Source: a virus. From it: 48,521 nt of DNA. Position 1 is the stretch's first letter, and each line of letters opens with the position of its first letter. The stretch covers positions 1 to 48,521 of IMG/VR virus record IMGVR_UViG_3300025889_000185. The stretch is one strand, 5' to 3'. This document shows positions 24,181-31,541 of this stretch, one piece after another. The notes under the pieces are model-generated. The model was not told where the DNA came from, did no database searches, and saw only the letters and a list, made by a program, of their open reading frames with translations. A program made the translations under genes and the position numbers.

Positions 24181-24841
24181 GTCCTCTATGTTGTACTCCT
24201 ATATTTCTTATTGGAAAGTCAGGGTATCTAGTCTTTACCATTGACTCTACTTCGTACTGTATTAAATCATCTTCAGCTTCAGTTAGCATTGCAACGAAAC
24301 GCTCGTACAAATGCACTCTGAATTTGTTCTTGACTTTATCACAGAACAACTCAAGACCTTCGAGATAATATGACATCATCTCGGTTGAGTGTGGGGTAGT
24401 GATTACCTTATGTCCGAATGTATTAGCACCTATGGCTCTGAATACACTCAGGTCAACAACATGCTCACCATTCATGTTGTCATGTATGACTGTCTGATAG
24501 TTTCTACCGTATCTAACATGCTCACAATCATAGTCATTATGTTCGAGCATGAAGCTAAGCATATTAGCGAATGACCTATTAGTAAACACTAACACGCAGA
24601 AGTTATTGAACTCTTCAGTAGGGGGAACTATCATAACCTCTACTTTTGGATCAACTGTCTTATAAAAGTCAGGCAGTTTAGATTGGTTTGGGGGTATGTC
24701 AAGCAAGGTCTCTATAAGATAGTGACCATTCTTGGCAGTAATCTCACCACAATTAATATCCATAACAACGTTATGAATACGATTGTAGATCTGGTCAGAA
24801 TATATACATTCCTGCATACTGTAATAATATACACTATACAC
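24173..24841 (-). CDS. Unknown protein preceding amidoligase (222 aa)
   Basis: The GTG start fits a strong TATA box (24863-24870) centred 25 bases upstream; an ATG eight codons later is possible. The overlap of 8 bases with the amidoligase start shows co-translation. It is mixed alpha/beta with HNDYDCEHVRYG and KVITTPHSTEMM segments and no known motif. It probably works with the amidoligase and amidotransferase. Confidence 0.65.
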   Translation of the reverse strand: MYSVYYYSMQECIYSDQIYNRIHNVVMDINCGEITAKNGHYLIETLLDIPPNQSKLPDFYKTVDPKVEVMIVPPTEEFNNFCVLVFTNRSFANMLSFMLEHNDYDCEHVRYGRNYQTVIHDNMNGEHVVDLSVFRAIGANTFGHKVITTPHSTEMMSYYLEGLELFCDKVKNKFRVHLYERFVAMLTEAEDDLIQYEVESMVKTRYPDFPIRNIGVQHRGHD

Positions 24842-24862
24842 TAATAAGAATCTATCTTACTG

Positions 24863-24870
24863 TTATATAT
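24863..24870 (-). promoter_or_regulatory. TATA box of amidoligase/amidotransferase operon
   Basis: ttatatat on this stretch is centred 25 bases before the GTG at 24841, supporting that start. Confidence 0.55.
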
Positions 24871-24979
24871 AGCATACATTTGATTCGTAAGAGACAGGCA
24901 AGAATACCTGCCACTCACGTAATATAAACCCATCGCAATTTAATTTAATTACAGATAGGGGTATTAGTAAAAAGTGGGG

Positions 24980-25008
24980 TGTGGATAGTATATAATATAC
25001 TACCCACA
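24980..25008. repeat. 29-bp inverted repeat
   Basis: Arms TGTGGATAGTATAT and ATATACTACCCACA flank one central base with a single mismatch. It lies about 110 bases upstream of the promoter of the amidoligase operon. Confidence 0.65.
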
Positions 25009-25428
25009 GTCTACCTGAAGTCTACATACGACAGTTATATAACTTGTAGTTAATTTCCTACCGTATGTTTATCTGTATATGTGTGCCTCGCCTACTGGCT
25101 TAATCATGAATCAGTCAGGTATGCCTAGCACTCTCTCGGGGAGCATACCCTTCCTCACACTTCGTAACGTTCCTAACCGTCACTCACACGTGTAACTCCG
25201 TAAGCGTTCCTAAACTGTCCTCAGCATACGCTCAGTTAGGACTAAGCGTTAGCCTTAGACTCGTTGCTGTAAGAGCCCATGTGTCTCGCTGTGAGCGTGT
25301 CACAGAAAGATAGTTCCCTTACCACACCAAGACATATAGCATTTTCATGCGTATCTCCACAGTGTACCGTGCGTGTAATAGCGAGCCAAGTACTCATGGA
25401 AAAAAAATGGTTTTTATGAAACACATAT

Positions 25429-25495
25429 ATACAAGTCGGGAAAAAATTTGATACAAATCGGGAAAAAAGTTAGATACAAATCCGATTGGAAATTT
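25429..25495. repeat. Three tandem 22-23-bp repeats
   Basis: Units begin at 25429, 25451 and 25474 with ATACAAGTCGGG, ATACAAATCGGG and ATACAAATCCGA. The first two are followed by A6 runs, which read as T-tracts on the minus strand right after the last gene of that operon. Confidence 0.6.
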
Positions 25496-25622
25496 AACAA
25501 CAGTCAGGACATAGTATTTTCTTAGTATCCACTATAAGAACATTGGATTTATGGCAGTTGTGACACAACCCATATAAATCTGGGGAGCAACAACCATCAC
25601 ATTTGTGAAACAGTTTGGTCAT
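25494..25622 (-). CDS. Mini cysteine-rich zinc protein (42 aa)
   Basis: CDGCC, CHNC and CPDCC provide three cysteine pairs, enough for one or two zinc ions. It is the last gene of a minus-strand operon, followed by T-rich repeats. Confidence 0.55.
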   Translation of the reverse strand: MTKLFHKCDGCCSPDLYGLCHNCHKSNVLIVDTKKILCPDCC

Positions 25623-25630
25623 AATACTTC

Positions 25631-25768
25631 TTAGTCTTGACATCTTTTTATTAATTCCTCTAATACTTTAAGCCTGTACTCATTAGCAGAAGGATCTTTT
25701 TTCACTCTGTCATAAACCTTTATAAAGTCTTCAAGGTGGGCTTTGCGAATCGCTTCATCACTGTACAT
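25631..25768 (-). CDS. Small helical protein (45 aa)
   Basis: This is a single amphipathic helical protein (LEDFIKVYDRVKKD; YRLKVLEELIKRCQ). It overlaps the upstream zinc-finger gene by 11 bases. The function is unknown. Confidence 0.45.
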   Translation of the reverse strand: MYSDEAIRKAHLEDFIKVYDRVKKDPSANEYRLKVLEELIKRCQD

Positions 25769-26003
25769 GTTCTTCTCCTATCTTGTTTCCTATTACATCT
25801 TCATAGGTTATATGTCTAAAGGCTTTTATGGTAGCATTATGATCTACATCACAACCACAAAATGAACAAGCAGGTTTAGTTCCATCATCAAGAGCAAACT
25901 CTGATTCATGCTTTGGGTGTGTTTTTTCATGTTCAAGCACTTGCTGAATGATTTTTACATCACCGTCAATGTTGAATGAACATTCTCTACATTGGTATTT
26001 CAT
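25758..26003 (-). CDS. Two-zinc-finger protein (81 aa)
   Basis: A C2H2-like finger YQCREC...LEHEKTH (residues 3-28) is followed by CSFCGC with HNA and a late FRH. It overlaps the upstream stop (TAATG). A nucleic-acid-binding protein is likely. Confidence 0.6.
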   Translation of the reverse strand: MKYQCRECSFNIDGDVKIIQQVLEHEKTHPKHESEFALDDGTKPACSFCGCDVDHNATIKAFRHITYEDVIGNKIGEEHVQ

Positions 26004-26161
26004 TACTTTGCTAAACTCCTACCCCATTTATAAATCTTTTGTTCAATCGGTTTTAGTCTAGCTTTTACACGATAAAATTCTTTTTTATCATAATTGCATA
26101 CCATGAGCAAAATTTCGTCATACGACATGTCTTCAAGTTTCTTGTGATACTTTTCTAGCAT
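26003..26161 (-). CDS. Small basic helical protein (52 aa)
   Basis: Charged helices (LEKYHKKLEDMSYDEI and KKEFYRVKARLKPIEQ) are coupled to both neighbours by overlaps of 1-7 bases. No family is recognised. Confidence 0.45.
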   Translation of the reverse strand: MLEKYHKKLEDMSYDEILLMVCNYDKKEFYRVKARLKPIEQKIYKWGRSLAK

Positions 26162-26415
26162 TGCTCATCTTCCTGCTTCATTATGTCTTCTTGAGACTCA
26201 AATTGATTTTTCAGAACATCTGGACTTGTTGTCAATTCGTCCACCATATCAAACACTTTCTTCTTGTTTTTCTCTATAGCCTCTTTTTCGCCTTCGGCAA
26301 CCAATGTACCTTGTACACGAAACAAACATCTAGCAAGTCCGTTCTTTGTATGGTCTCCGATTTTTTCGCTACAGGCTATACATACAATTTTATCTATTTG
26401 TTTAGAACCTATCAT
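26155..26415 (-). CDS. Small zinc-knuckle protein leading an operon (86 aa)
   Basis: I start at MIGSK, 27 bases from a TATA box (atatataaat, 26438-26447); an upstream in-frame GTG (26436) lies inside the box. It has CIAC and a later ARC, followed by a charged helical tail with a C-terminal Cys. It is the first of a five-gene minus operon and divergent from 26494. Confidence 0.5.
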   Translation of the reverse strand: MIGSKQIDKIVCIACSEKIGDHTKNGLARCLFRVQGTLVAEGEKEAIEKNKKKVFDMVDELTTSPDVLKNQFESQEDIMKQEDEQC

Positions 26416-26437
26416 GTTTTGATAAAGTATCCCCACA

Positions 26438-26472
26438 TATATAAATCTATCTTAAATGTATAGCTTTATATT
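26438..26472. promoter_or_regulatory. Back-to-back promoters
   Basis: atatataaat (26438-26447) serves the minus gene at 26415, and ctttatatt (26464-26472) serves the plus gene at 26494; the spacing is 26-27 in both. Confidence 0.55.
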
Positions 26473-26493
26473 GGGTGAAATATAATTGACTAC

Positions 26494-26715
26494 ATGAAAG
26501 GTTGTAAAGGAGTATGCAATAGAGTTAATACAGGAAGACCATTTGGTGATCCTTATCCAACTCATGCATTATGTAGAAGATGTCAAATATGGATTAAACA
26601 TGAAGATTTGATTCCTCATGAATGGTTTAAGCTAGTTTGCCCTTGTTGCAAAGCTAGACCAAAAATGAAATCTTATAGATCCAAAAAAACACAAATGTTA
26701 ACGAAACGCTTGTAG
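26494..26715 (+). CDS. Zinc-ribbon protein (73 aa)
   Basis: TATA ctttatatt lies 26 bases before the ATG. C4 and C8 with CRRC and a later CPCC form two knuckles, and the C-terminus is very basic (SYRSKKTQMLTKRL). It is an isolated plus-strand gene inside a minus-strand region; its end overlaps the convergent membrane-protein gene by 18 bases. Confidence 0.6.
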   Translation: MKGCKGVCNRVNTGRPFGDPYPTHALCRRCQIWIKHEDLIPHEWFKLVCPCCKARPKMKSYRSKKTQMLTKRL

Positions 26716-26844
26716 TGTTTTTTTACTATATCTTTTCTTAATACCTTTGTATTTTATTGATACAATGATTAATGGTATTCCTATTGGCGAAAATAATAAA
26801 GTGCCTGTTAGAAATAATCCTATAAAGAATAATGGAATGTTCAT
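26698..26844 (-). CDS. Tiny membrane protein (48 aa)
   Basis: It has a hydrophobic segment over residues 3-31 (FFIGLFLTGTLLFSPIGIP) and a basic C-terminal tail. The promoter tttatatt lies about 27 bases upstream. It could be a small holin or membrane anchor. Confidence 0.5.
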   Translation of the reverse strand: MNIPLFFIGLFLTGTLLFSPIGIPLIIVSIKYKGIKKRYSKKTLQAFR

Positions 26845-26866
26845 GTATTATATATGTTGTAACCCT

Positions 26867-26875
26867 AATATAAAC
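26867..26875 (-). promoter_or_regulatory. Promoter with GTTTATATTAGG motif (26844 gene)
   Basis: On the minus strand it reads gtttatattaggg, 27 bases before the ATG; the same extended motif recurs at 27617-27625 and 36449-36461. Confidence 0.55.
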
Positions 26876-26898
26876 GATTTGTAAAAACCATCTGTTCT

Positions 26899-26967
26899 GA
26901 GAGTGATGACGTCTCTACGCTCTTTCACTCTCGGAGATGAAAGTCCTAAGAAGGCTACCGTATCTCC
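26899..26967. other. Paired hairpins in gene-free 26876-27089
   Basis: GAGAGTGA/TCACTCTC (26899-26932) is followed by GGAGAT/ATCTCC (26933-26967). The region is less AT-rich than its flanks and has no good gene with a start codon. Candidate structured RNA. Confidence 0.35.
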
Positions 26968-27089
26968 AAAGGGAGAGTTTAATGGTAATCCTTGACGGAC
27001 TATTTTATTTGACTAATGGGTTATATATACTTTATCTGTATTTTACAGATTTTTTCTGTAGATGTCGGATTTTCAATATCGCAATATAC

Positions 27090-27215
27090 TTAACAGATTT
27101 TTGTACCTGCAATAATACGAAATGGACAATCTGTCTGTGGAATATCCACCGTTGATACCAAATAAAATGCTAAAAAAGCAAGTGCTATTGATGTTATTAT
27201 TAGTAACTTACTCAT
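27090..27215 (-). CDS. Tiny secreted or membrane protein (41 aa)
   Basis: The N-terminal hydrophobic stretch (LLIITSIALAFLAFYLV) acts as signal anchor or lipobox-less signal; two Cys lie in the short outer part. Its ATG overlaps the previous gene stop by eight bases. Confidence 0.45.
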   Translation of the reverse strand: MSKLLIITSIALAFLAFYLVSTVDIPQTDCPFRIIAGTKIC

Positions 27216-27381
27216 CTTTTTTGAAGAGTTTCTCTTCCTCGATTAGATCTTCGCACAGAAATGTAATCTTCCAGAACGTTCTTCTATCTTCTAATGAAAT
27301 CTTCTCAACTGGAATTTTTGCAAACGCTAATTCCCACCACTTTATTATTGTACTAAAATCTTTTAATGTTAACTCTACCAT
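27208..27381 (-). CDS. Small helical protein (57 aa)
   Basis: The start lies 24 bases from tatttaaa (27401-27408). It is tryptophan-containing and helical (IIKWWELAFAKIP; RRTFWKITFLCEDLIEEEK). It is coupled to the tiny membrane protein that follows. The function is unknown. Confidence 0.5.
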   Translation of the reverse strand: MVELTLKDFSTIIKWWELAFAKIPVEKISLEDRRTFWKITFLCEDLIEEEKLFKKDE

Positions 27382-27403
27382 ACAAAAAGGTATAAAAGGG
27401 TAT

Positions 27404-27595
27404 TTAAATTCTTTTGTATTCTACTGATTTCTTTCTTGTACGTACATTATAACGTAACACGTACTTACAGCAAGGACAATGTACATCATCTGTCTTGATA
27501 AATACACTGCAAAGTGAACATCTTTTTGATACCTGATAATTTTTTTCACCCTTTTGTGCTTGTATTCTCAGGCATAGGTTTTTACATGTATGCAT
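27404..27595 (-). CDS. Basic zinc-ribbon protein (63 aa)
   Basis: CKNLC, CSLC and CPCCKY give three pairs in a strongly basic sequence. The promoter gtttatatt lies 26 bases upstream on the minus strand. A nucleic-acid-binding role is likely. Confidence 0.6.
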   Translation of the reverse strand: MHTCKNLCLRIQAQKGEKNYQVSKRCSLCSVFIKTDDVHCPCCKYVLRYNVRTRKKSVEYKRI

Positions 27596-27616
27596 AAATA
27601 CTAAATGTGTATTCCT

Positions 27617-27625
27617 AATATAAAC
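27617..27625 (-). promoter_or_regulatory. Promoter with GTTTATATTAGG motif (27595 gene)
   Basis: On the minus strand it reads ggtttatattagga, centred 26 bases before ATG 27595. Confidence 0.55.
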
Positions 27626-27702
27626 CTAGCTGATTCGCTACGTCAGTCCTCTCCCTCAACGTAAAGCATCATAGGAGTATGCAATCGCTCACACCACTAG
27701 GT
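27624..27702. other. Cloverleaf-like inverted repeat element
   Basis: ACCTAG (27624-27629) pairs with CTAGGT (27697-27702), enclosing a CTGA/TCAG stem (27630-27646). At about 79 bases it has tRNA-like size but lacks the T-arm sequence. It lies between divergent genes at 27595 and 27745. Confidence 0.35.
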
Positions 27703-27744
27703 ATTTATAATAATATTTATATGCTTTAAAAATATTATTTTTAT

Positions 27745-27885
27745 ATGCCTAAACCCGATAAAAATGAGATAGTAGAGGAAGAAATAATCATATCAAAACC
27801 AGTTACCAAGTGTACTTGTAACGATGATATAGGTAGAAACATTAGATGTCCTGATCACGGTGATTCTGACAAAAAAGGACAATAA
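27745..27885 (+). CDS. Mini zinc protein ahead of portal (46 aa)
   Basis: C23-x-C25, C35 and H38 (CTCN, CPDHG) form a small metal site after an acidic N-terminus. The ATG follows an AT-rich tract (27721-27744). It is the first gene of the structural block. Confidence 0.5.
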   Translation: MPKPDKNEIVEEEIIISKPVTKCTCNDDIGRNIRCPDHGDSDKKGQ

Positions 27886-27935
27886 ATGACAACTCTTGAC
27901 AAAGTTTATTAAGCACTAATATATGACATATACTA

Positions 27936-29813
27936 ATGGGTATTAAGGATACTTTTGGTAAAATAGGTAATTTATTCACAGTTAACAAATCCTATAGTGA
28001 GACTACCACAAGACCATCTATTGCTCAACCTTATATGAGTACCGATACAGGTGCTAAACTTCCAATTTTCCCATTCCCATTGATTATGATTTATGAGTTA
28101 GCAGAAAACATTGATGCTTTACGTATTCCTATTGAGACTATTAACAGAGAGATGTTTAAGAACGGATTTGAGATTGTAGAGAGATTCAAATACAAGTGTA
28201 ATAATTGTTCTAAAGAATTTCAATATGCACCAAATATCAATGTAGAGGATGAAAGTAAAGGTCAATCAAAAATGATACAATGCGATTCATGTCAAAGTTA
28301 TGACATGAGAAGACCTGTACCAGAACACAGAAAAATTTTAGAAGATCTTATGACACAACCTATTAATGGAAACAACCAAACACTTGAAGATGTTGCAAGA
28401 CAATTAGAAAGAGATTTGGAAATTGCAGATAATGCATACTTGTTGATGTTAAAGAATTATTGGATAGATGATCTTACTGGTGATATTGATTATGATAAAA
28501 CTGAGATCAAAGAATTGTTAAGAGTTGATCCACCACAAGTTGCAATGATTGCAGATAGTGATGGTAGAATTGGTTATGATGATAAAAGACAAAAGATTTG
28601 GGTATGTCCTAGATTTGAACATAGAGATAAGAGATTATATTCTGAAAGATGTGATAGATGTAATGCACAAGGCATTAAAGCAATACTGGAAGTAAACTCT
28701 GTATATTCTGTTGGTGTACCACACCCAAAAAGAGTAATCTATGGTGAAGGTGAAGTAATTTGGAAAGCAGGAAAGTATAGACCTTCATTGATTTATGGTT
28801 ATTCTCCTATCTATGCAGTATGGTCAAAGGCTATGTCATTGTCTCACATGGACGAATATGTCAGAAAATACTTTGATAAGATGAGACCACCAAGAGGATT
28901 GTTAGTTATTGCATCAAGAAACTATGAAACATTCAGAAAATCATGGGACGCTCTCGAGCAGAAGGCAACAGAAGATCCTTACATGATTCACCCATTGATG
29001 GTAGAATCAGAAAAAGGTGGAAAGAATATGGCAAATTGGATAGACTTTACTGGTTCATTACAAGAATTACAATTCATTGAAGTTAGAAAAGAACTAAGAC
29101 AAATCATTGGTGCAGTGTTTGGTGTACTTCCATTGTACTATGGTGAGATGGTAGGTGGTTGGTCACAAGAAGGATTACAAGTTACAATTACAAACAGAGC
29201 AGTAAAATGGGGACAAGATATATTATACAAATCATTTTTCAAGAAATTCACTGAAGTTATGGGTGTAAATGATTGGGATCTTAAACTTGTAGCAGGTGAA
29301 GAGAATGATAAACTATCAGAATTACAAAGAGATGGTGTAGAAATTCAAAACATGGCTATGTTACAACAAATGGGATTTGAAGTAACAAGAACACATACTG
29401 GTGAGTTTAATGTATCAAAAGAATCATCTATTGAAGGACAAAATGAAAACATGGATAACAGTGGAATTGATGGAAGAGGCAGAAGTACAGCAGCACCAGT
29501 AGAAAACAGACAAAGATTCTCTGGATCACCAATGCAGACAAGACCATCAGATATGGGTGGTATTGCACAAGGAAGTCCTTCATCTGGTAGTGGTACAACT
29601 CTAAGTCAGAAGAATTTTCCTGATGGAATTACTCCTGCAAACTTTGAAGTTGTAAAGAAAACATTACAAACTGCAATGGATTATGGGTGGAAGAAAACAA
29701 AAACAGTAGATGAACTTAGAAAATATGCAGGTATGACAGTTAGACAGGCAAGAGAACTTGTAAAGAATGAATTAGGAATGACAAGGAGATGGGAAGATGC
29801 TGAGGAAGAGTAA
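27936..29813 (+). CDS. Portal protein with zinc-binding inserts
   Basis: This 625-residue HK97-type portal forms the ring through which DNA is packaged. The core features are the N-terminal LRIPIETINRE helix, stem-like GYSPIYAVWSKAMSL, and FGVLPLYYGEMVGGWSQEG, as in marine phage portals. Two insertions carry zinc ligands: C88, C91, C116, C119 and C224, H229, C239, C242. The C-terminus is polar with a final helical 60 residues. It lies upstream of the protease and capsid genes, as expected. Confidence 0.85.
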   Translation: MGIKDTFGKIGNLFTVNKSYSETTTRPSIAQPYMSTDTGAKLPIFPFPLIMIYELAENIDALRIPIETINREMFKNGFEIVERFKYKCNNCSKEFQYAPNINVEDESKGQSKMIQCDSCQSYDMRRPVPEHRKILEDLMTQPINGNNQTLEDVARQLERDLEIADNAYLLMLKNYWIDDLTGDIDYDKTEIKELLRVDPPQVAMIADSDGRIGYDDKRQKIWVCPRFEHRDKRLYSERCDRCNAQGIKAILEVNSVYSVGVPHPKRVIYGEGEVIWKAGKYRPSLIYGYSPIYAVWSKAMSLSHMDEYVRKYFDKMRPPRGLLVIASRNYETFRKSWDALEQKATEDPYMIHPLMVESEKGGKNMANWIDFTGSLQELQFIEVRKELRQIIGAVFGVLPLYYGEMVGGWSQEGLQVTITNRAVKWGQDILYKSFFKKFTEVMGVNDWDLKLVAGEENDKLSELQRDGVEIQNMAMLQQMGFEVTRTHTGEFNVSKESSIEGQNENMDNSGIDGRGRSTAAPVENRQRFSGSPMQTRPSDMGGIAQGSPSSGSGTTLSQKNFPDGITPANFEVVKKTLQTAMDYGWKKTKTVDELRKYAGMTVRQARELVKNELGMTRRWEDAEEE

Positions 29814-30003
29814 AAAGAAAGTAGAAGAACCAATAGAAATCAAAGTACCTAAAGAAAAGGTTACTACAAGTAAAGATAAAATAGATAATACCATATCTGA
29901 AATACAATCACAGATAAAAACATTTAGAAATGAAGAAGTATTTGTATGCTTACAAGATTGTTTAAAGAAAATTGAAAACATAAAAAGAGATCATGGCAAC
30001 TAA
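29797..30003 (+). CDS. Small coiled-coil protein (68 aa)
   Basis: It overlaps the portal end by 17 bases, with GGAG nine bases before the ATG. The N-terminus is Lys/Glu/Pro-rich, the rest helical (KIDNTISEIQSQIKTF). Position in the head module suggests an assembly role; family unknown. Confidence 0.55.
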   Translation: MLRKSKKKVEEPIEIKVPKEKVTTSKDKIDNTISEIQSQIKTFRNEEVFVCLQDCLKKIENIKRDHGN

Positions 30004-30439
30004 ATTAGACGTTAATACAGGAAATACAGATTTAGGAAAGAAAATCTGGGACATTCACCAGAATAACGAATACACCAAAGTCAATAATTACAAAGAAGGT
30101 ATGTGTTACAACTGTTTTGAAAGTAACGCAGTAGCAGCATTAGTGCTTGATATATGTGGAGATTGTGCAGGAAAGAGAGGTAGAGAGACAATTTTAGTTC
30201 CAATTAAGCAAGTTTATTATGGTATGTGTTATTTTTGTGGTGATTACAAGTTTAATTTAGAACAGATTAATGGTAGATTATGTACTAAATGTCATAAAAG
30301 ATGTGCAAACCACATCAAAGATTACAACAAAAAAGGTGGTCAATTTGGTGCAGATCCATTCTGGAAGTCAGTAAAACGTAGACATGGACAGGATTGGAAG
30401 TTAATTATGAATGATCCGTCACAATCTTATAGACGTTAA
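29993..30439 (+). CDS. Double zinc-ribbon protein in head module (148 aa)
   Basis: CYNC with CGDC, then CYFCG with CTKCHKRC, form two four-cysteine ribbons, and a basic tail ends SQSYRR. It overlaps its neighbour by 11 bases. It resembles an HNH/treble-clef layout but lacks the His-Asn pair, so an endonuclease call is not supported. Virion DNA-binding or head-assembly function is possible. Confidence 0.6.
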   Translation: MATKLDVNTGNTDLGKKIWDIHQNNEYTKVNNYKEGMCYNCFESNAVAALVLDICGDCAGKRGRETILVPIKQVYYGMCYFCGDYKFNLEQINGRLCTKCHKRCANHIKDYNKKGGQFGADPFWKSVKRRHGQDWKLIMNDPSQSYRR

Positions 30440-30876
30440 TCATTTTTTAAAATAAAATTAATTCTATCCATTTCATAATCATAAAATTTCATATTGTAAT
30501 CTATGATTTTATTTTTGTTAGGAATGGTTGATTCAAAATATCTATCAACTCTCCAAGACAACATTGGTTTTCTTAAAAATCTTGGAAAAAATTCTAATTG
30601 CATTTTTTTCTTGTTAAACTTCATTTTATCATGTAATATTAGAACTGTTTTATCATTTTGATAACCATATATGTTACCATTTCTAAAATGTACCAAAGAT
30701 TTTTGTAATCTAGGTCTTTCTTTTTCTTGATTTGTGTTTGTAACTATCCATAATTTTGATTTGTCATTGATATACATGTCAACAATGTTAATTTTTTTCA
30801 TTGGTTCTGTTAAAAATCCTTTGTAAAATCTTTCAAATTCTTTCATGTTATCGTAAATATATATGGAAGAAGCCAT
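30436..30876 (-). CDS. Unknown minus-strand protein (146 aa)
   Basis: I start at MASSIYIYD, 26 bases from a palindromic AT box (30896-30907) that can also serve the plus strand. The sequence alternates beta strands (LWIVTNTNQ; KTVLILHDK) and is basic. It is an isolated minus-strand gene inside the late block. Family not recognised. Confidence 0.6.
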   Translation of the reverse strand: MASSIYIYDNMKEFERFYKGFLTEPMKKINIVDMYINDKSKLWIVTNTNQEKERPRLQKSLVHFRNGNIYGYQNDKTVLILHDKMKFNKKKMQLEFFPRFLRKPMLSWRVDRYFESTIPNKNKIIDYNMKFYDYEMDRINFILKND

Positions 30877-30922
30877 GAATTTTATTAACAATACTTATTA
30901 ATAAACCCTTTTCTACTATATT

Positions 30923-31012
30923 ATGGCAACTTGTCCAAGATGTAAAGCCAAATATGATGGATTTTGGCAGGAGTGTGCAAAATGCATAGAAAGCGTTTAT
31001 CCAGAGACATAG
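30923..31012 (+). CDS. Mini zinc ribbon (29 aa)
   Basis: C4-x2-C7 and C18-x2-C21 fill most of the protein. It overlaps the next frame by 31 bases. Among the shortest supported genes; the call rests on the perfect four-cysteine spacing. Confidence 0.45.
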   Translation: MATCPRCKAKYDGFWQECAKCIESVYPET

Positions 31013-31203
31013 AAAAATGTGTTGCTTGTAAAAGTAAAATTTACAAGTATGGTAGAAAAGATTTTGAAATTAAATTATGTTACAAGTGTGGAAAGTTTAC
31101 GTGTAATTCAAATGTTTCATTAGGTGATCTTACGTTCATTATATCAGAAGATCCAATGATCATACCATACTTGATTAAGATGGAATATCTAAAACCAATG
31201 TAA
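30982..31203 (+). CDS. Small zinc-ribbon protein (73 aa)
   Basis: I start at ATG 30982 with AGGAG eight bases upstream; a TTG at 30964 is in frame. CVAC and CYKCGKFTC supply the zinc site. The C-terminal half is hydrophobic (FIISEDPMIIPYLIKM). Confidence 0.5.
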   Translation: MHRKRLSRDIEKCVACKSKIYKYGRKDFEIKLCYKCGKFTCNSNVSLGDLTFIISEDPMIIPYLIKMEYLKPM

Positions 31204-31233
31204 ATATAAATACTTGTAAGACTTTTATACTAC

Positions 31234-31479
31234 ATGCTAGAAATTCTTGACACAATATATCAGGAAGCTGTAATTGCAATTGCATTAGGTACAGGTTCAG
31301 GTGTTTTGGCATATTTTAGAAAAATTTCAAGAACACAAAAGAATTTATGCGAAACTGTAGAAAAACTACAGAAAACCATTATTATTTTAGCAAAAGCTGT
31401 TGATAGACAATCAAATAGATTACACCCAGAAGTAAATTCTGATTTTGATGATCTAGTAAAAGAACTACTAGATAAATAA
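31234..31479 (+). CDS. Membrane-anchored coiled-coil protein (81 aa)
   Basis: A hydrophobic segment at 10-28 (EAVIAIALGTGSGVLAYF) is followed by a charged coiled coil (TVEKLQKTIIILAKAV). TATA taaatataaata is 28 bases before the ATG. The layout is spanin- or holin-accessory-like, but archaeal lysis systems are poorly known, so function is open. Confidence 0.6.
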   Translation: MLEILDTIYQEAVIAIALGTGSGVLAYFRKISRTQKNLCETVEKLQKTIIILAKAVDRQSNRLHPEVNSDFDDLVKELLDK

Positions 31480-31541
31480 TATGAATGAATCGTTCACAAA
31501 GTTTAAGTAAGAGTTAAATAGGTCGATATAATACACCTTTC

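Larger units (their letters stand above)
24842..25493. other. Gene-free region with inverted repeats, origin candidate
   Basis: About 650 bases without a convincing gene, visibly less AT-rich than the surroundings in its second half. It holds a 29-base near-perfect inverted repeat (24980-25008), a 12-base palindrome (25033-25044), a GGTATGC/GCATACC hairpin (25118-25149) and a repeated CGTTCCTAA. T-tract repeats close it at 25429-25495. A replication origin, packaging site or structured RNA are all possible. Confidence 0.45.

Noticed and set aside
25242-25424. Minus-strand open frame of 60 residues in the gene-free region
   Set aside because: Odd composition, no start signals, and it covers repeat-rich DNA.
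26898-26975. C/D-box guide RNA
   Set aside because: GTGATGA fits a C box, but I found no CTGA D box at the right distance, so only a structured-RNA candidate is reported.
26937-27427. Two plus-strand open frames of 72 and 101 residues
   Set aside because: They run antisense to two minus-strand genes (27090-27215, 27208-27381) that have a promoter, coupled stops and better protein composition.
27624-27702. tRNA gene
   Set aside because: The size and outer stem fit, but there is no GTTCRA T-arm, no clear anticodon arm, and no CCA-ready end.
29993-30439. HNH homing endonuclease
   Set aside because: Two cysteine ribbons are there but the catalytic His-Asn-His set is missing.
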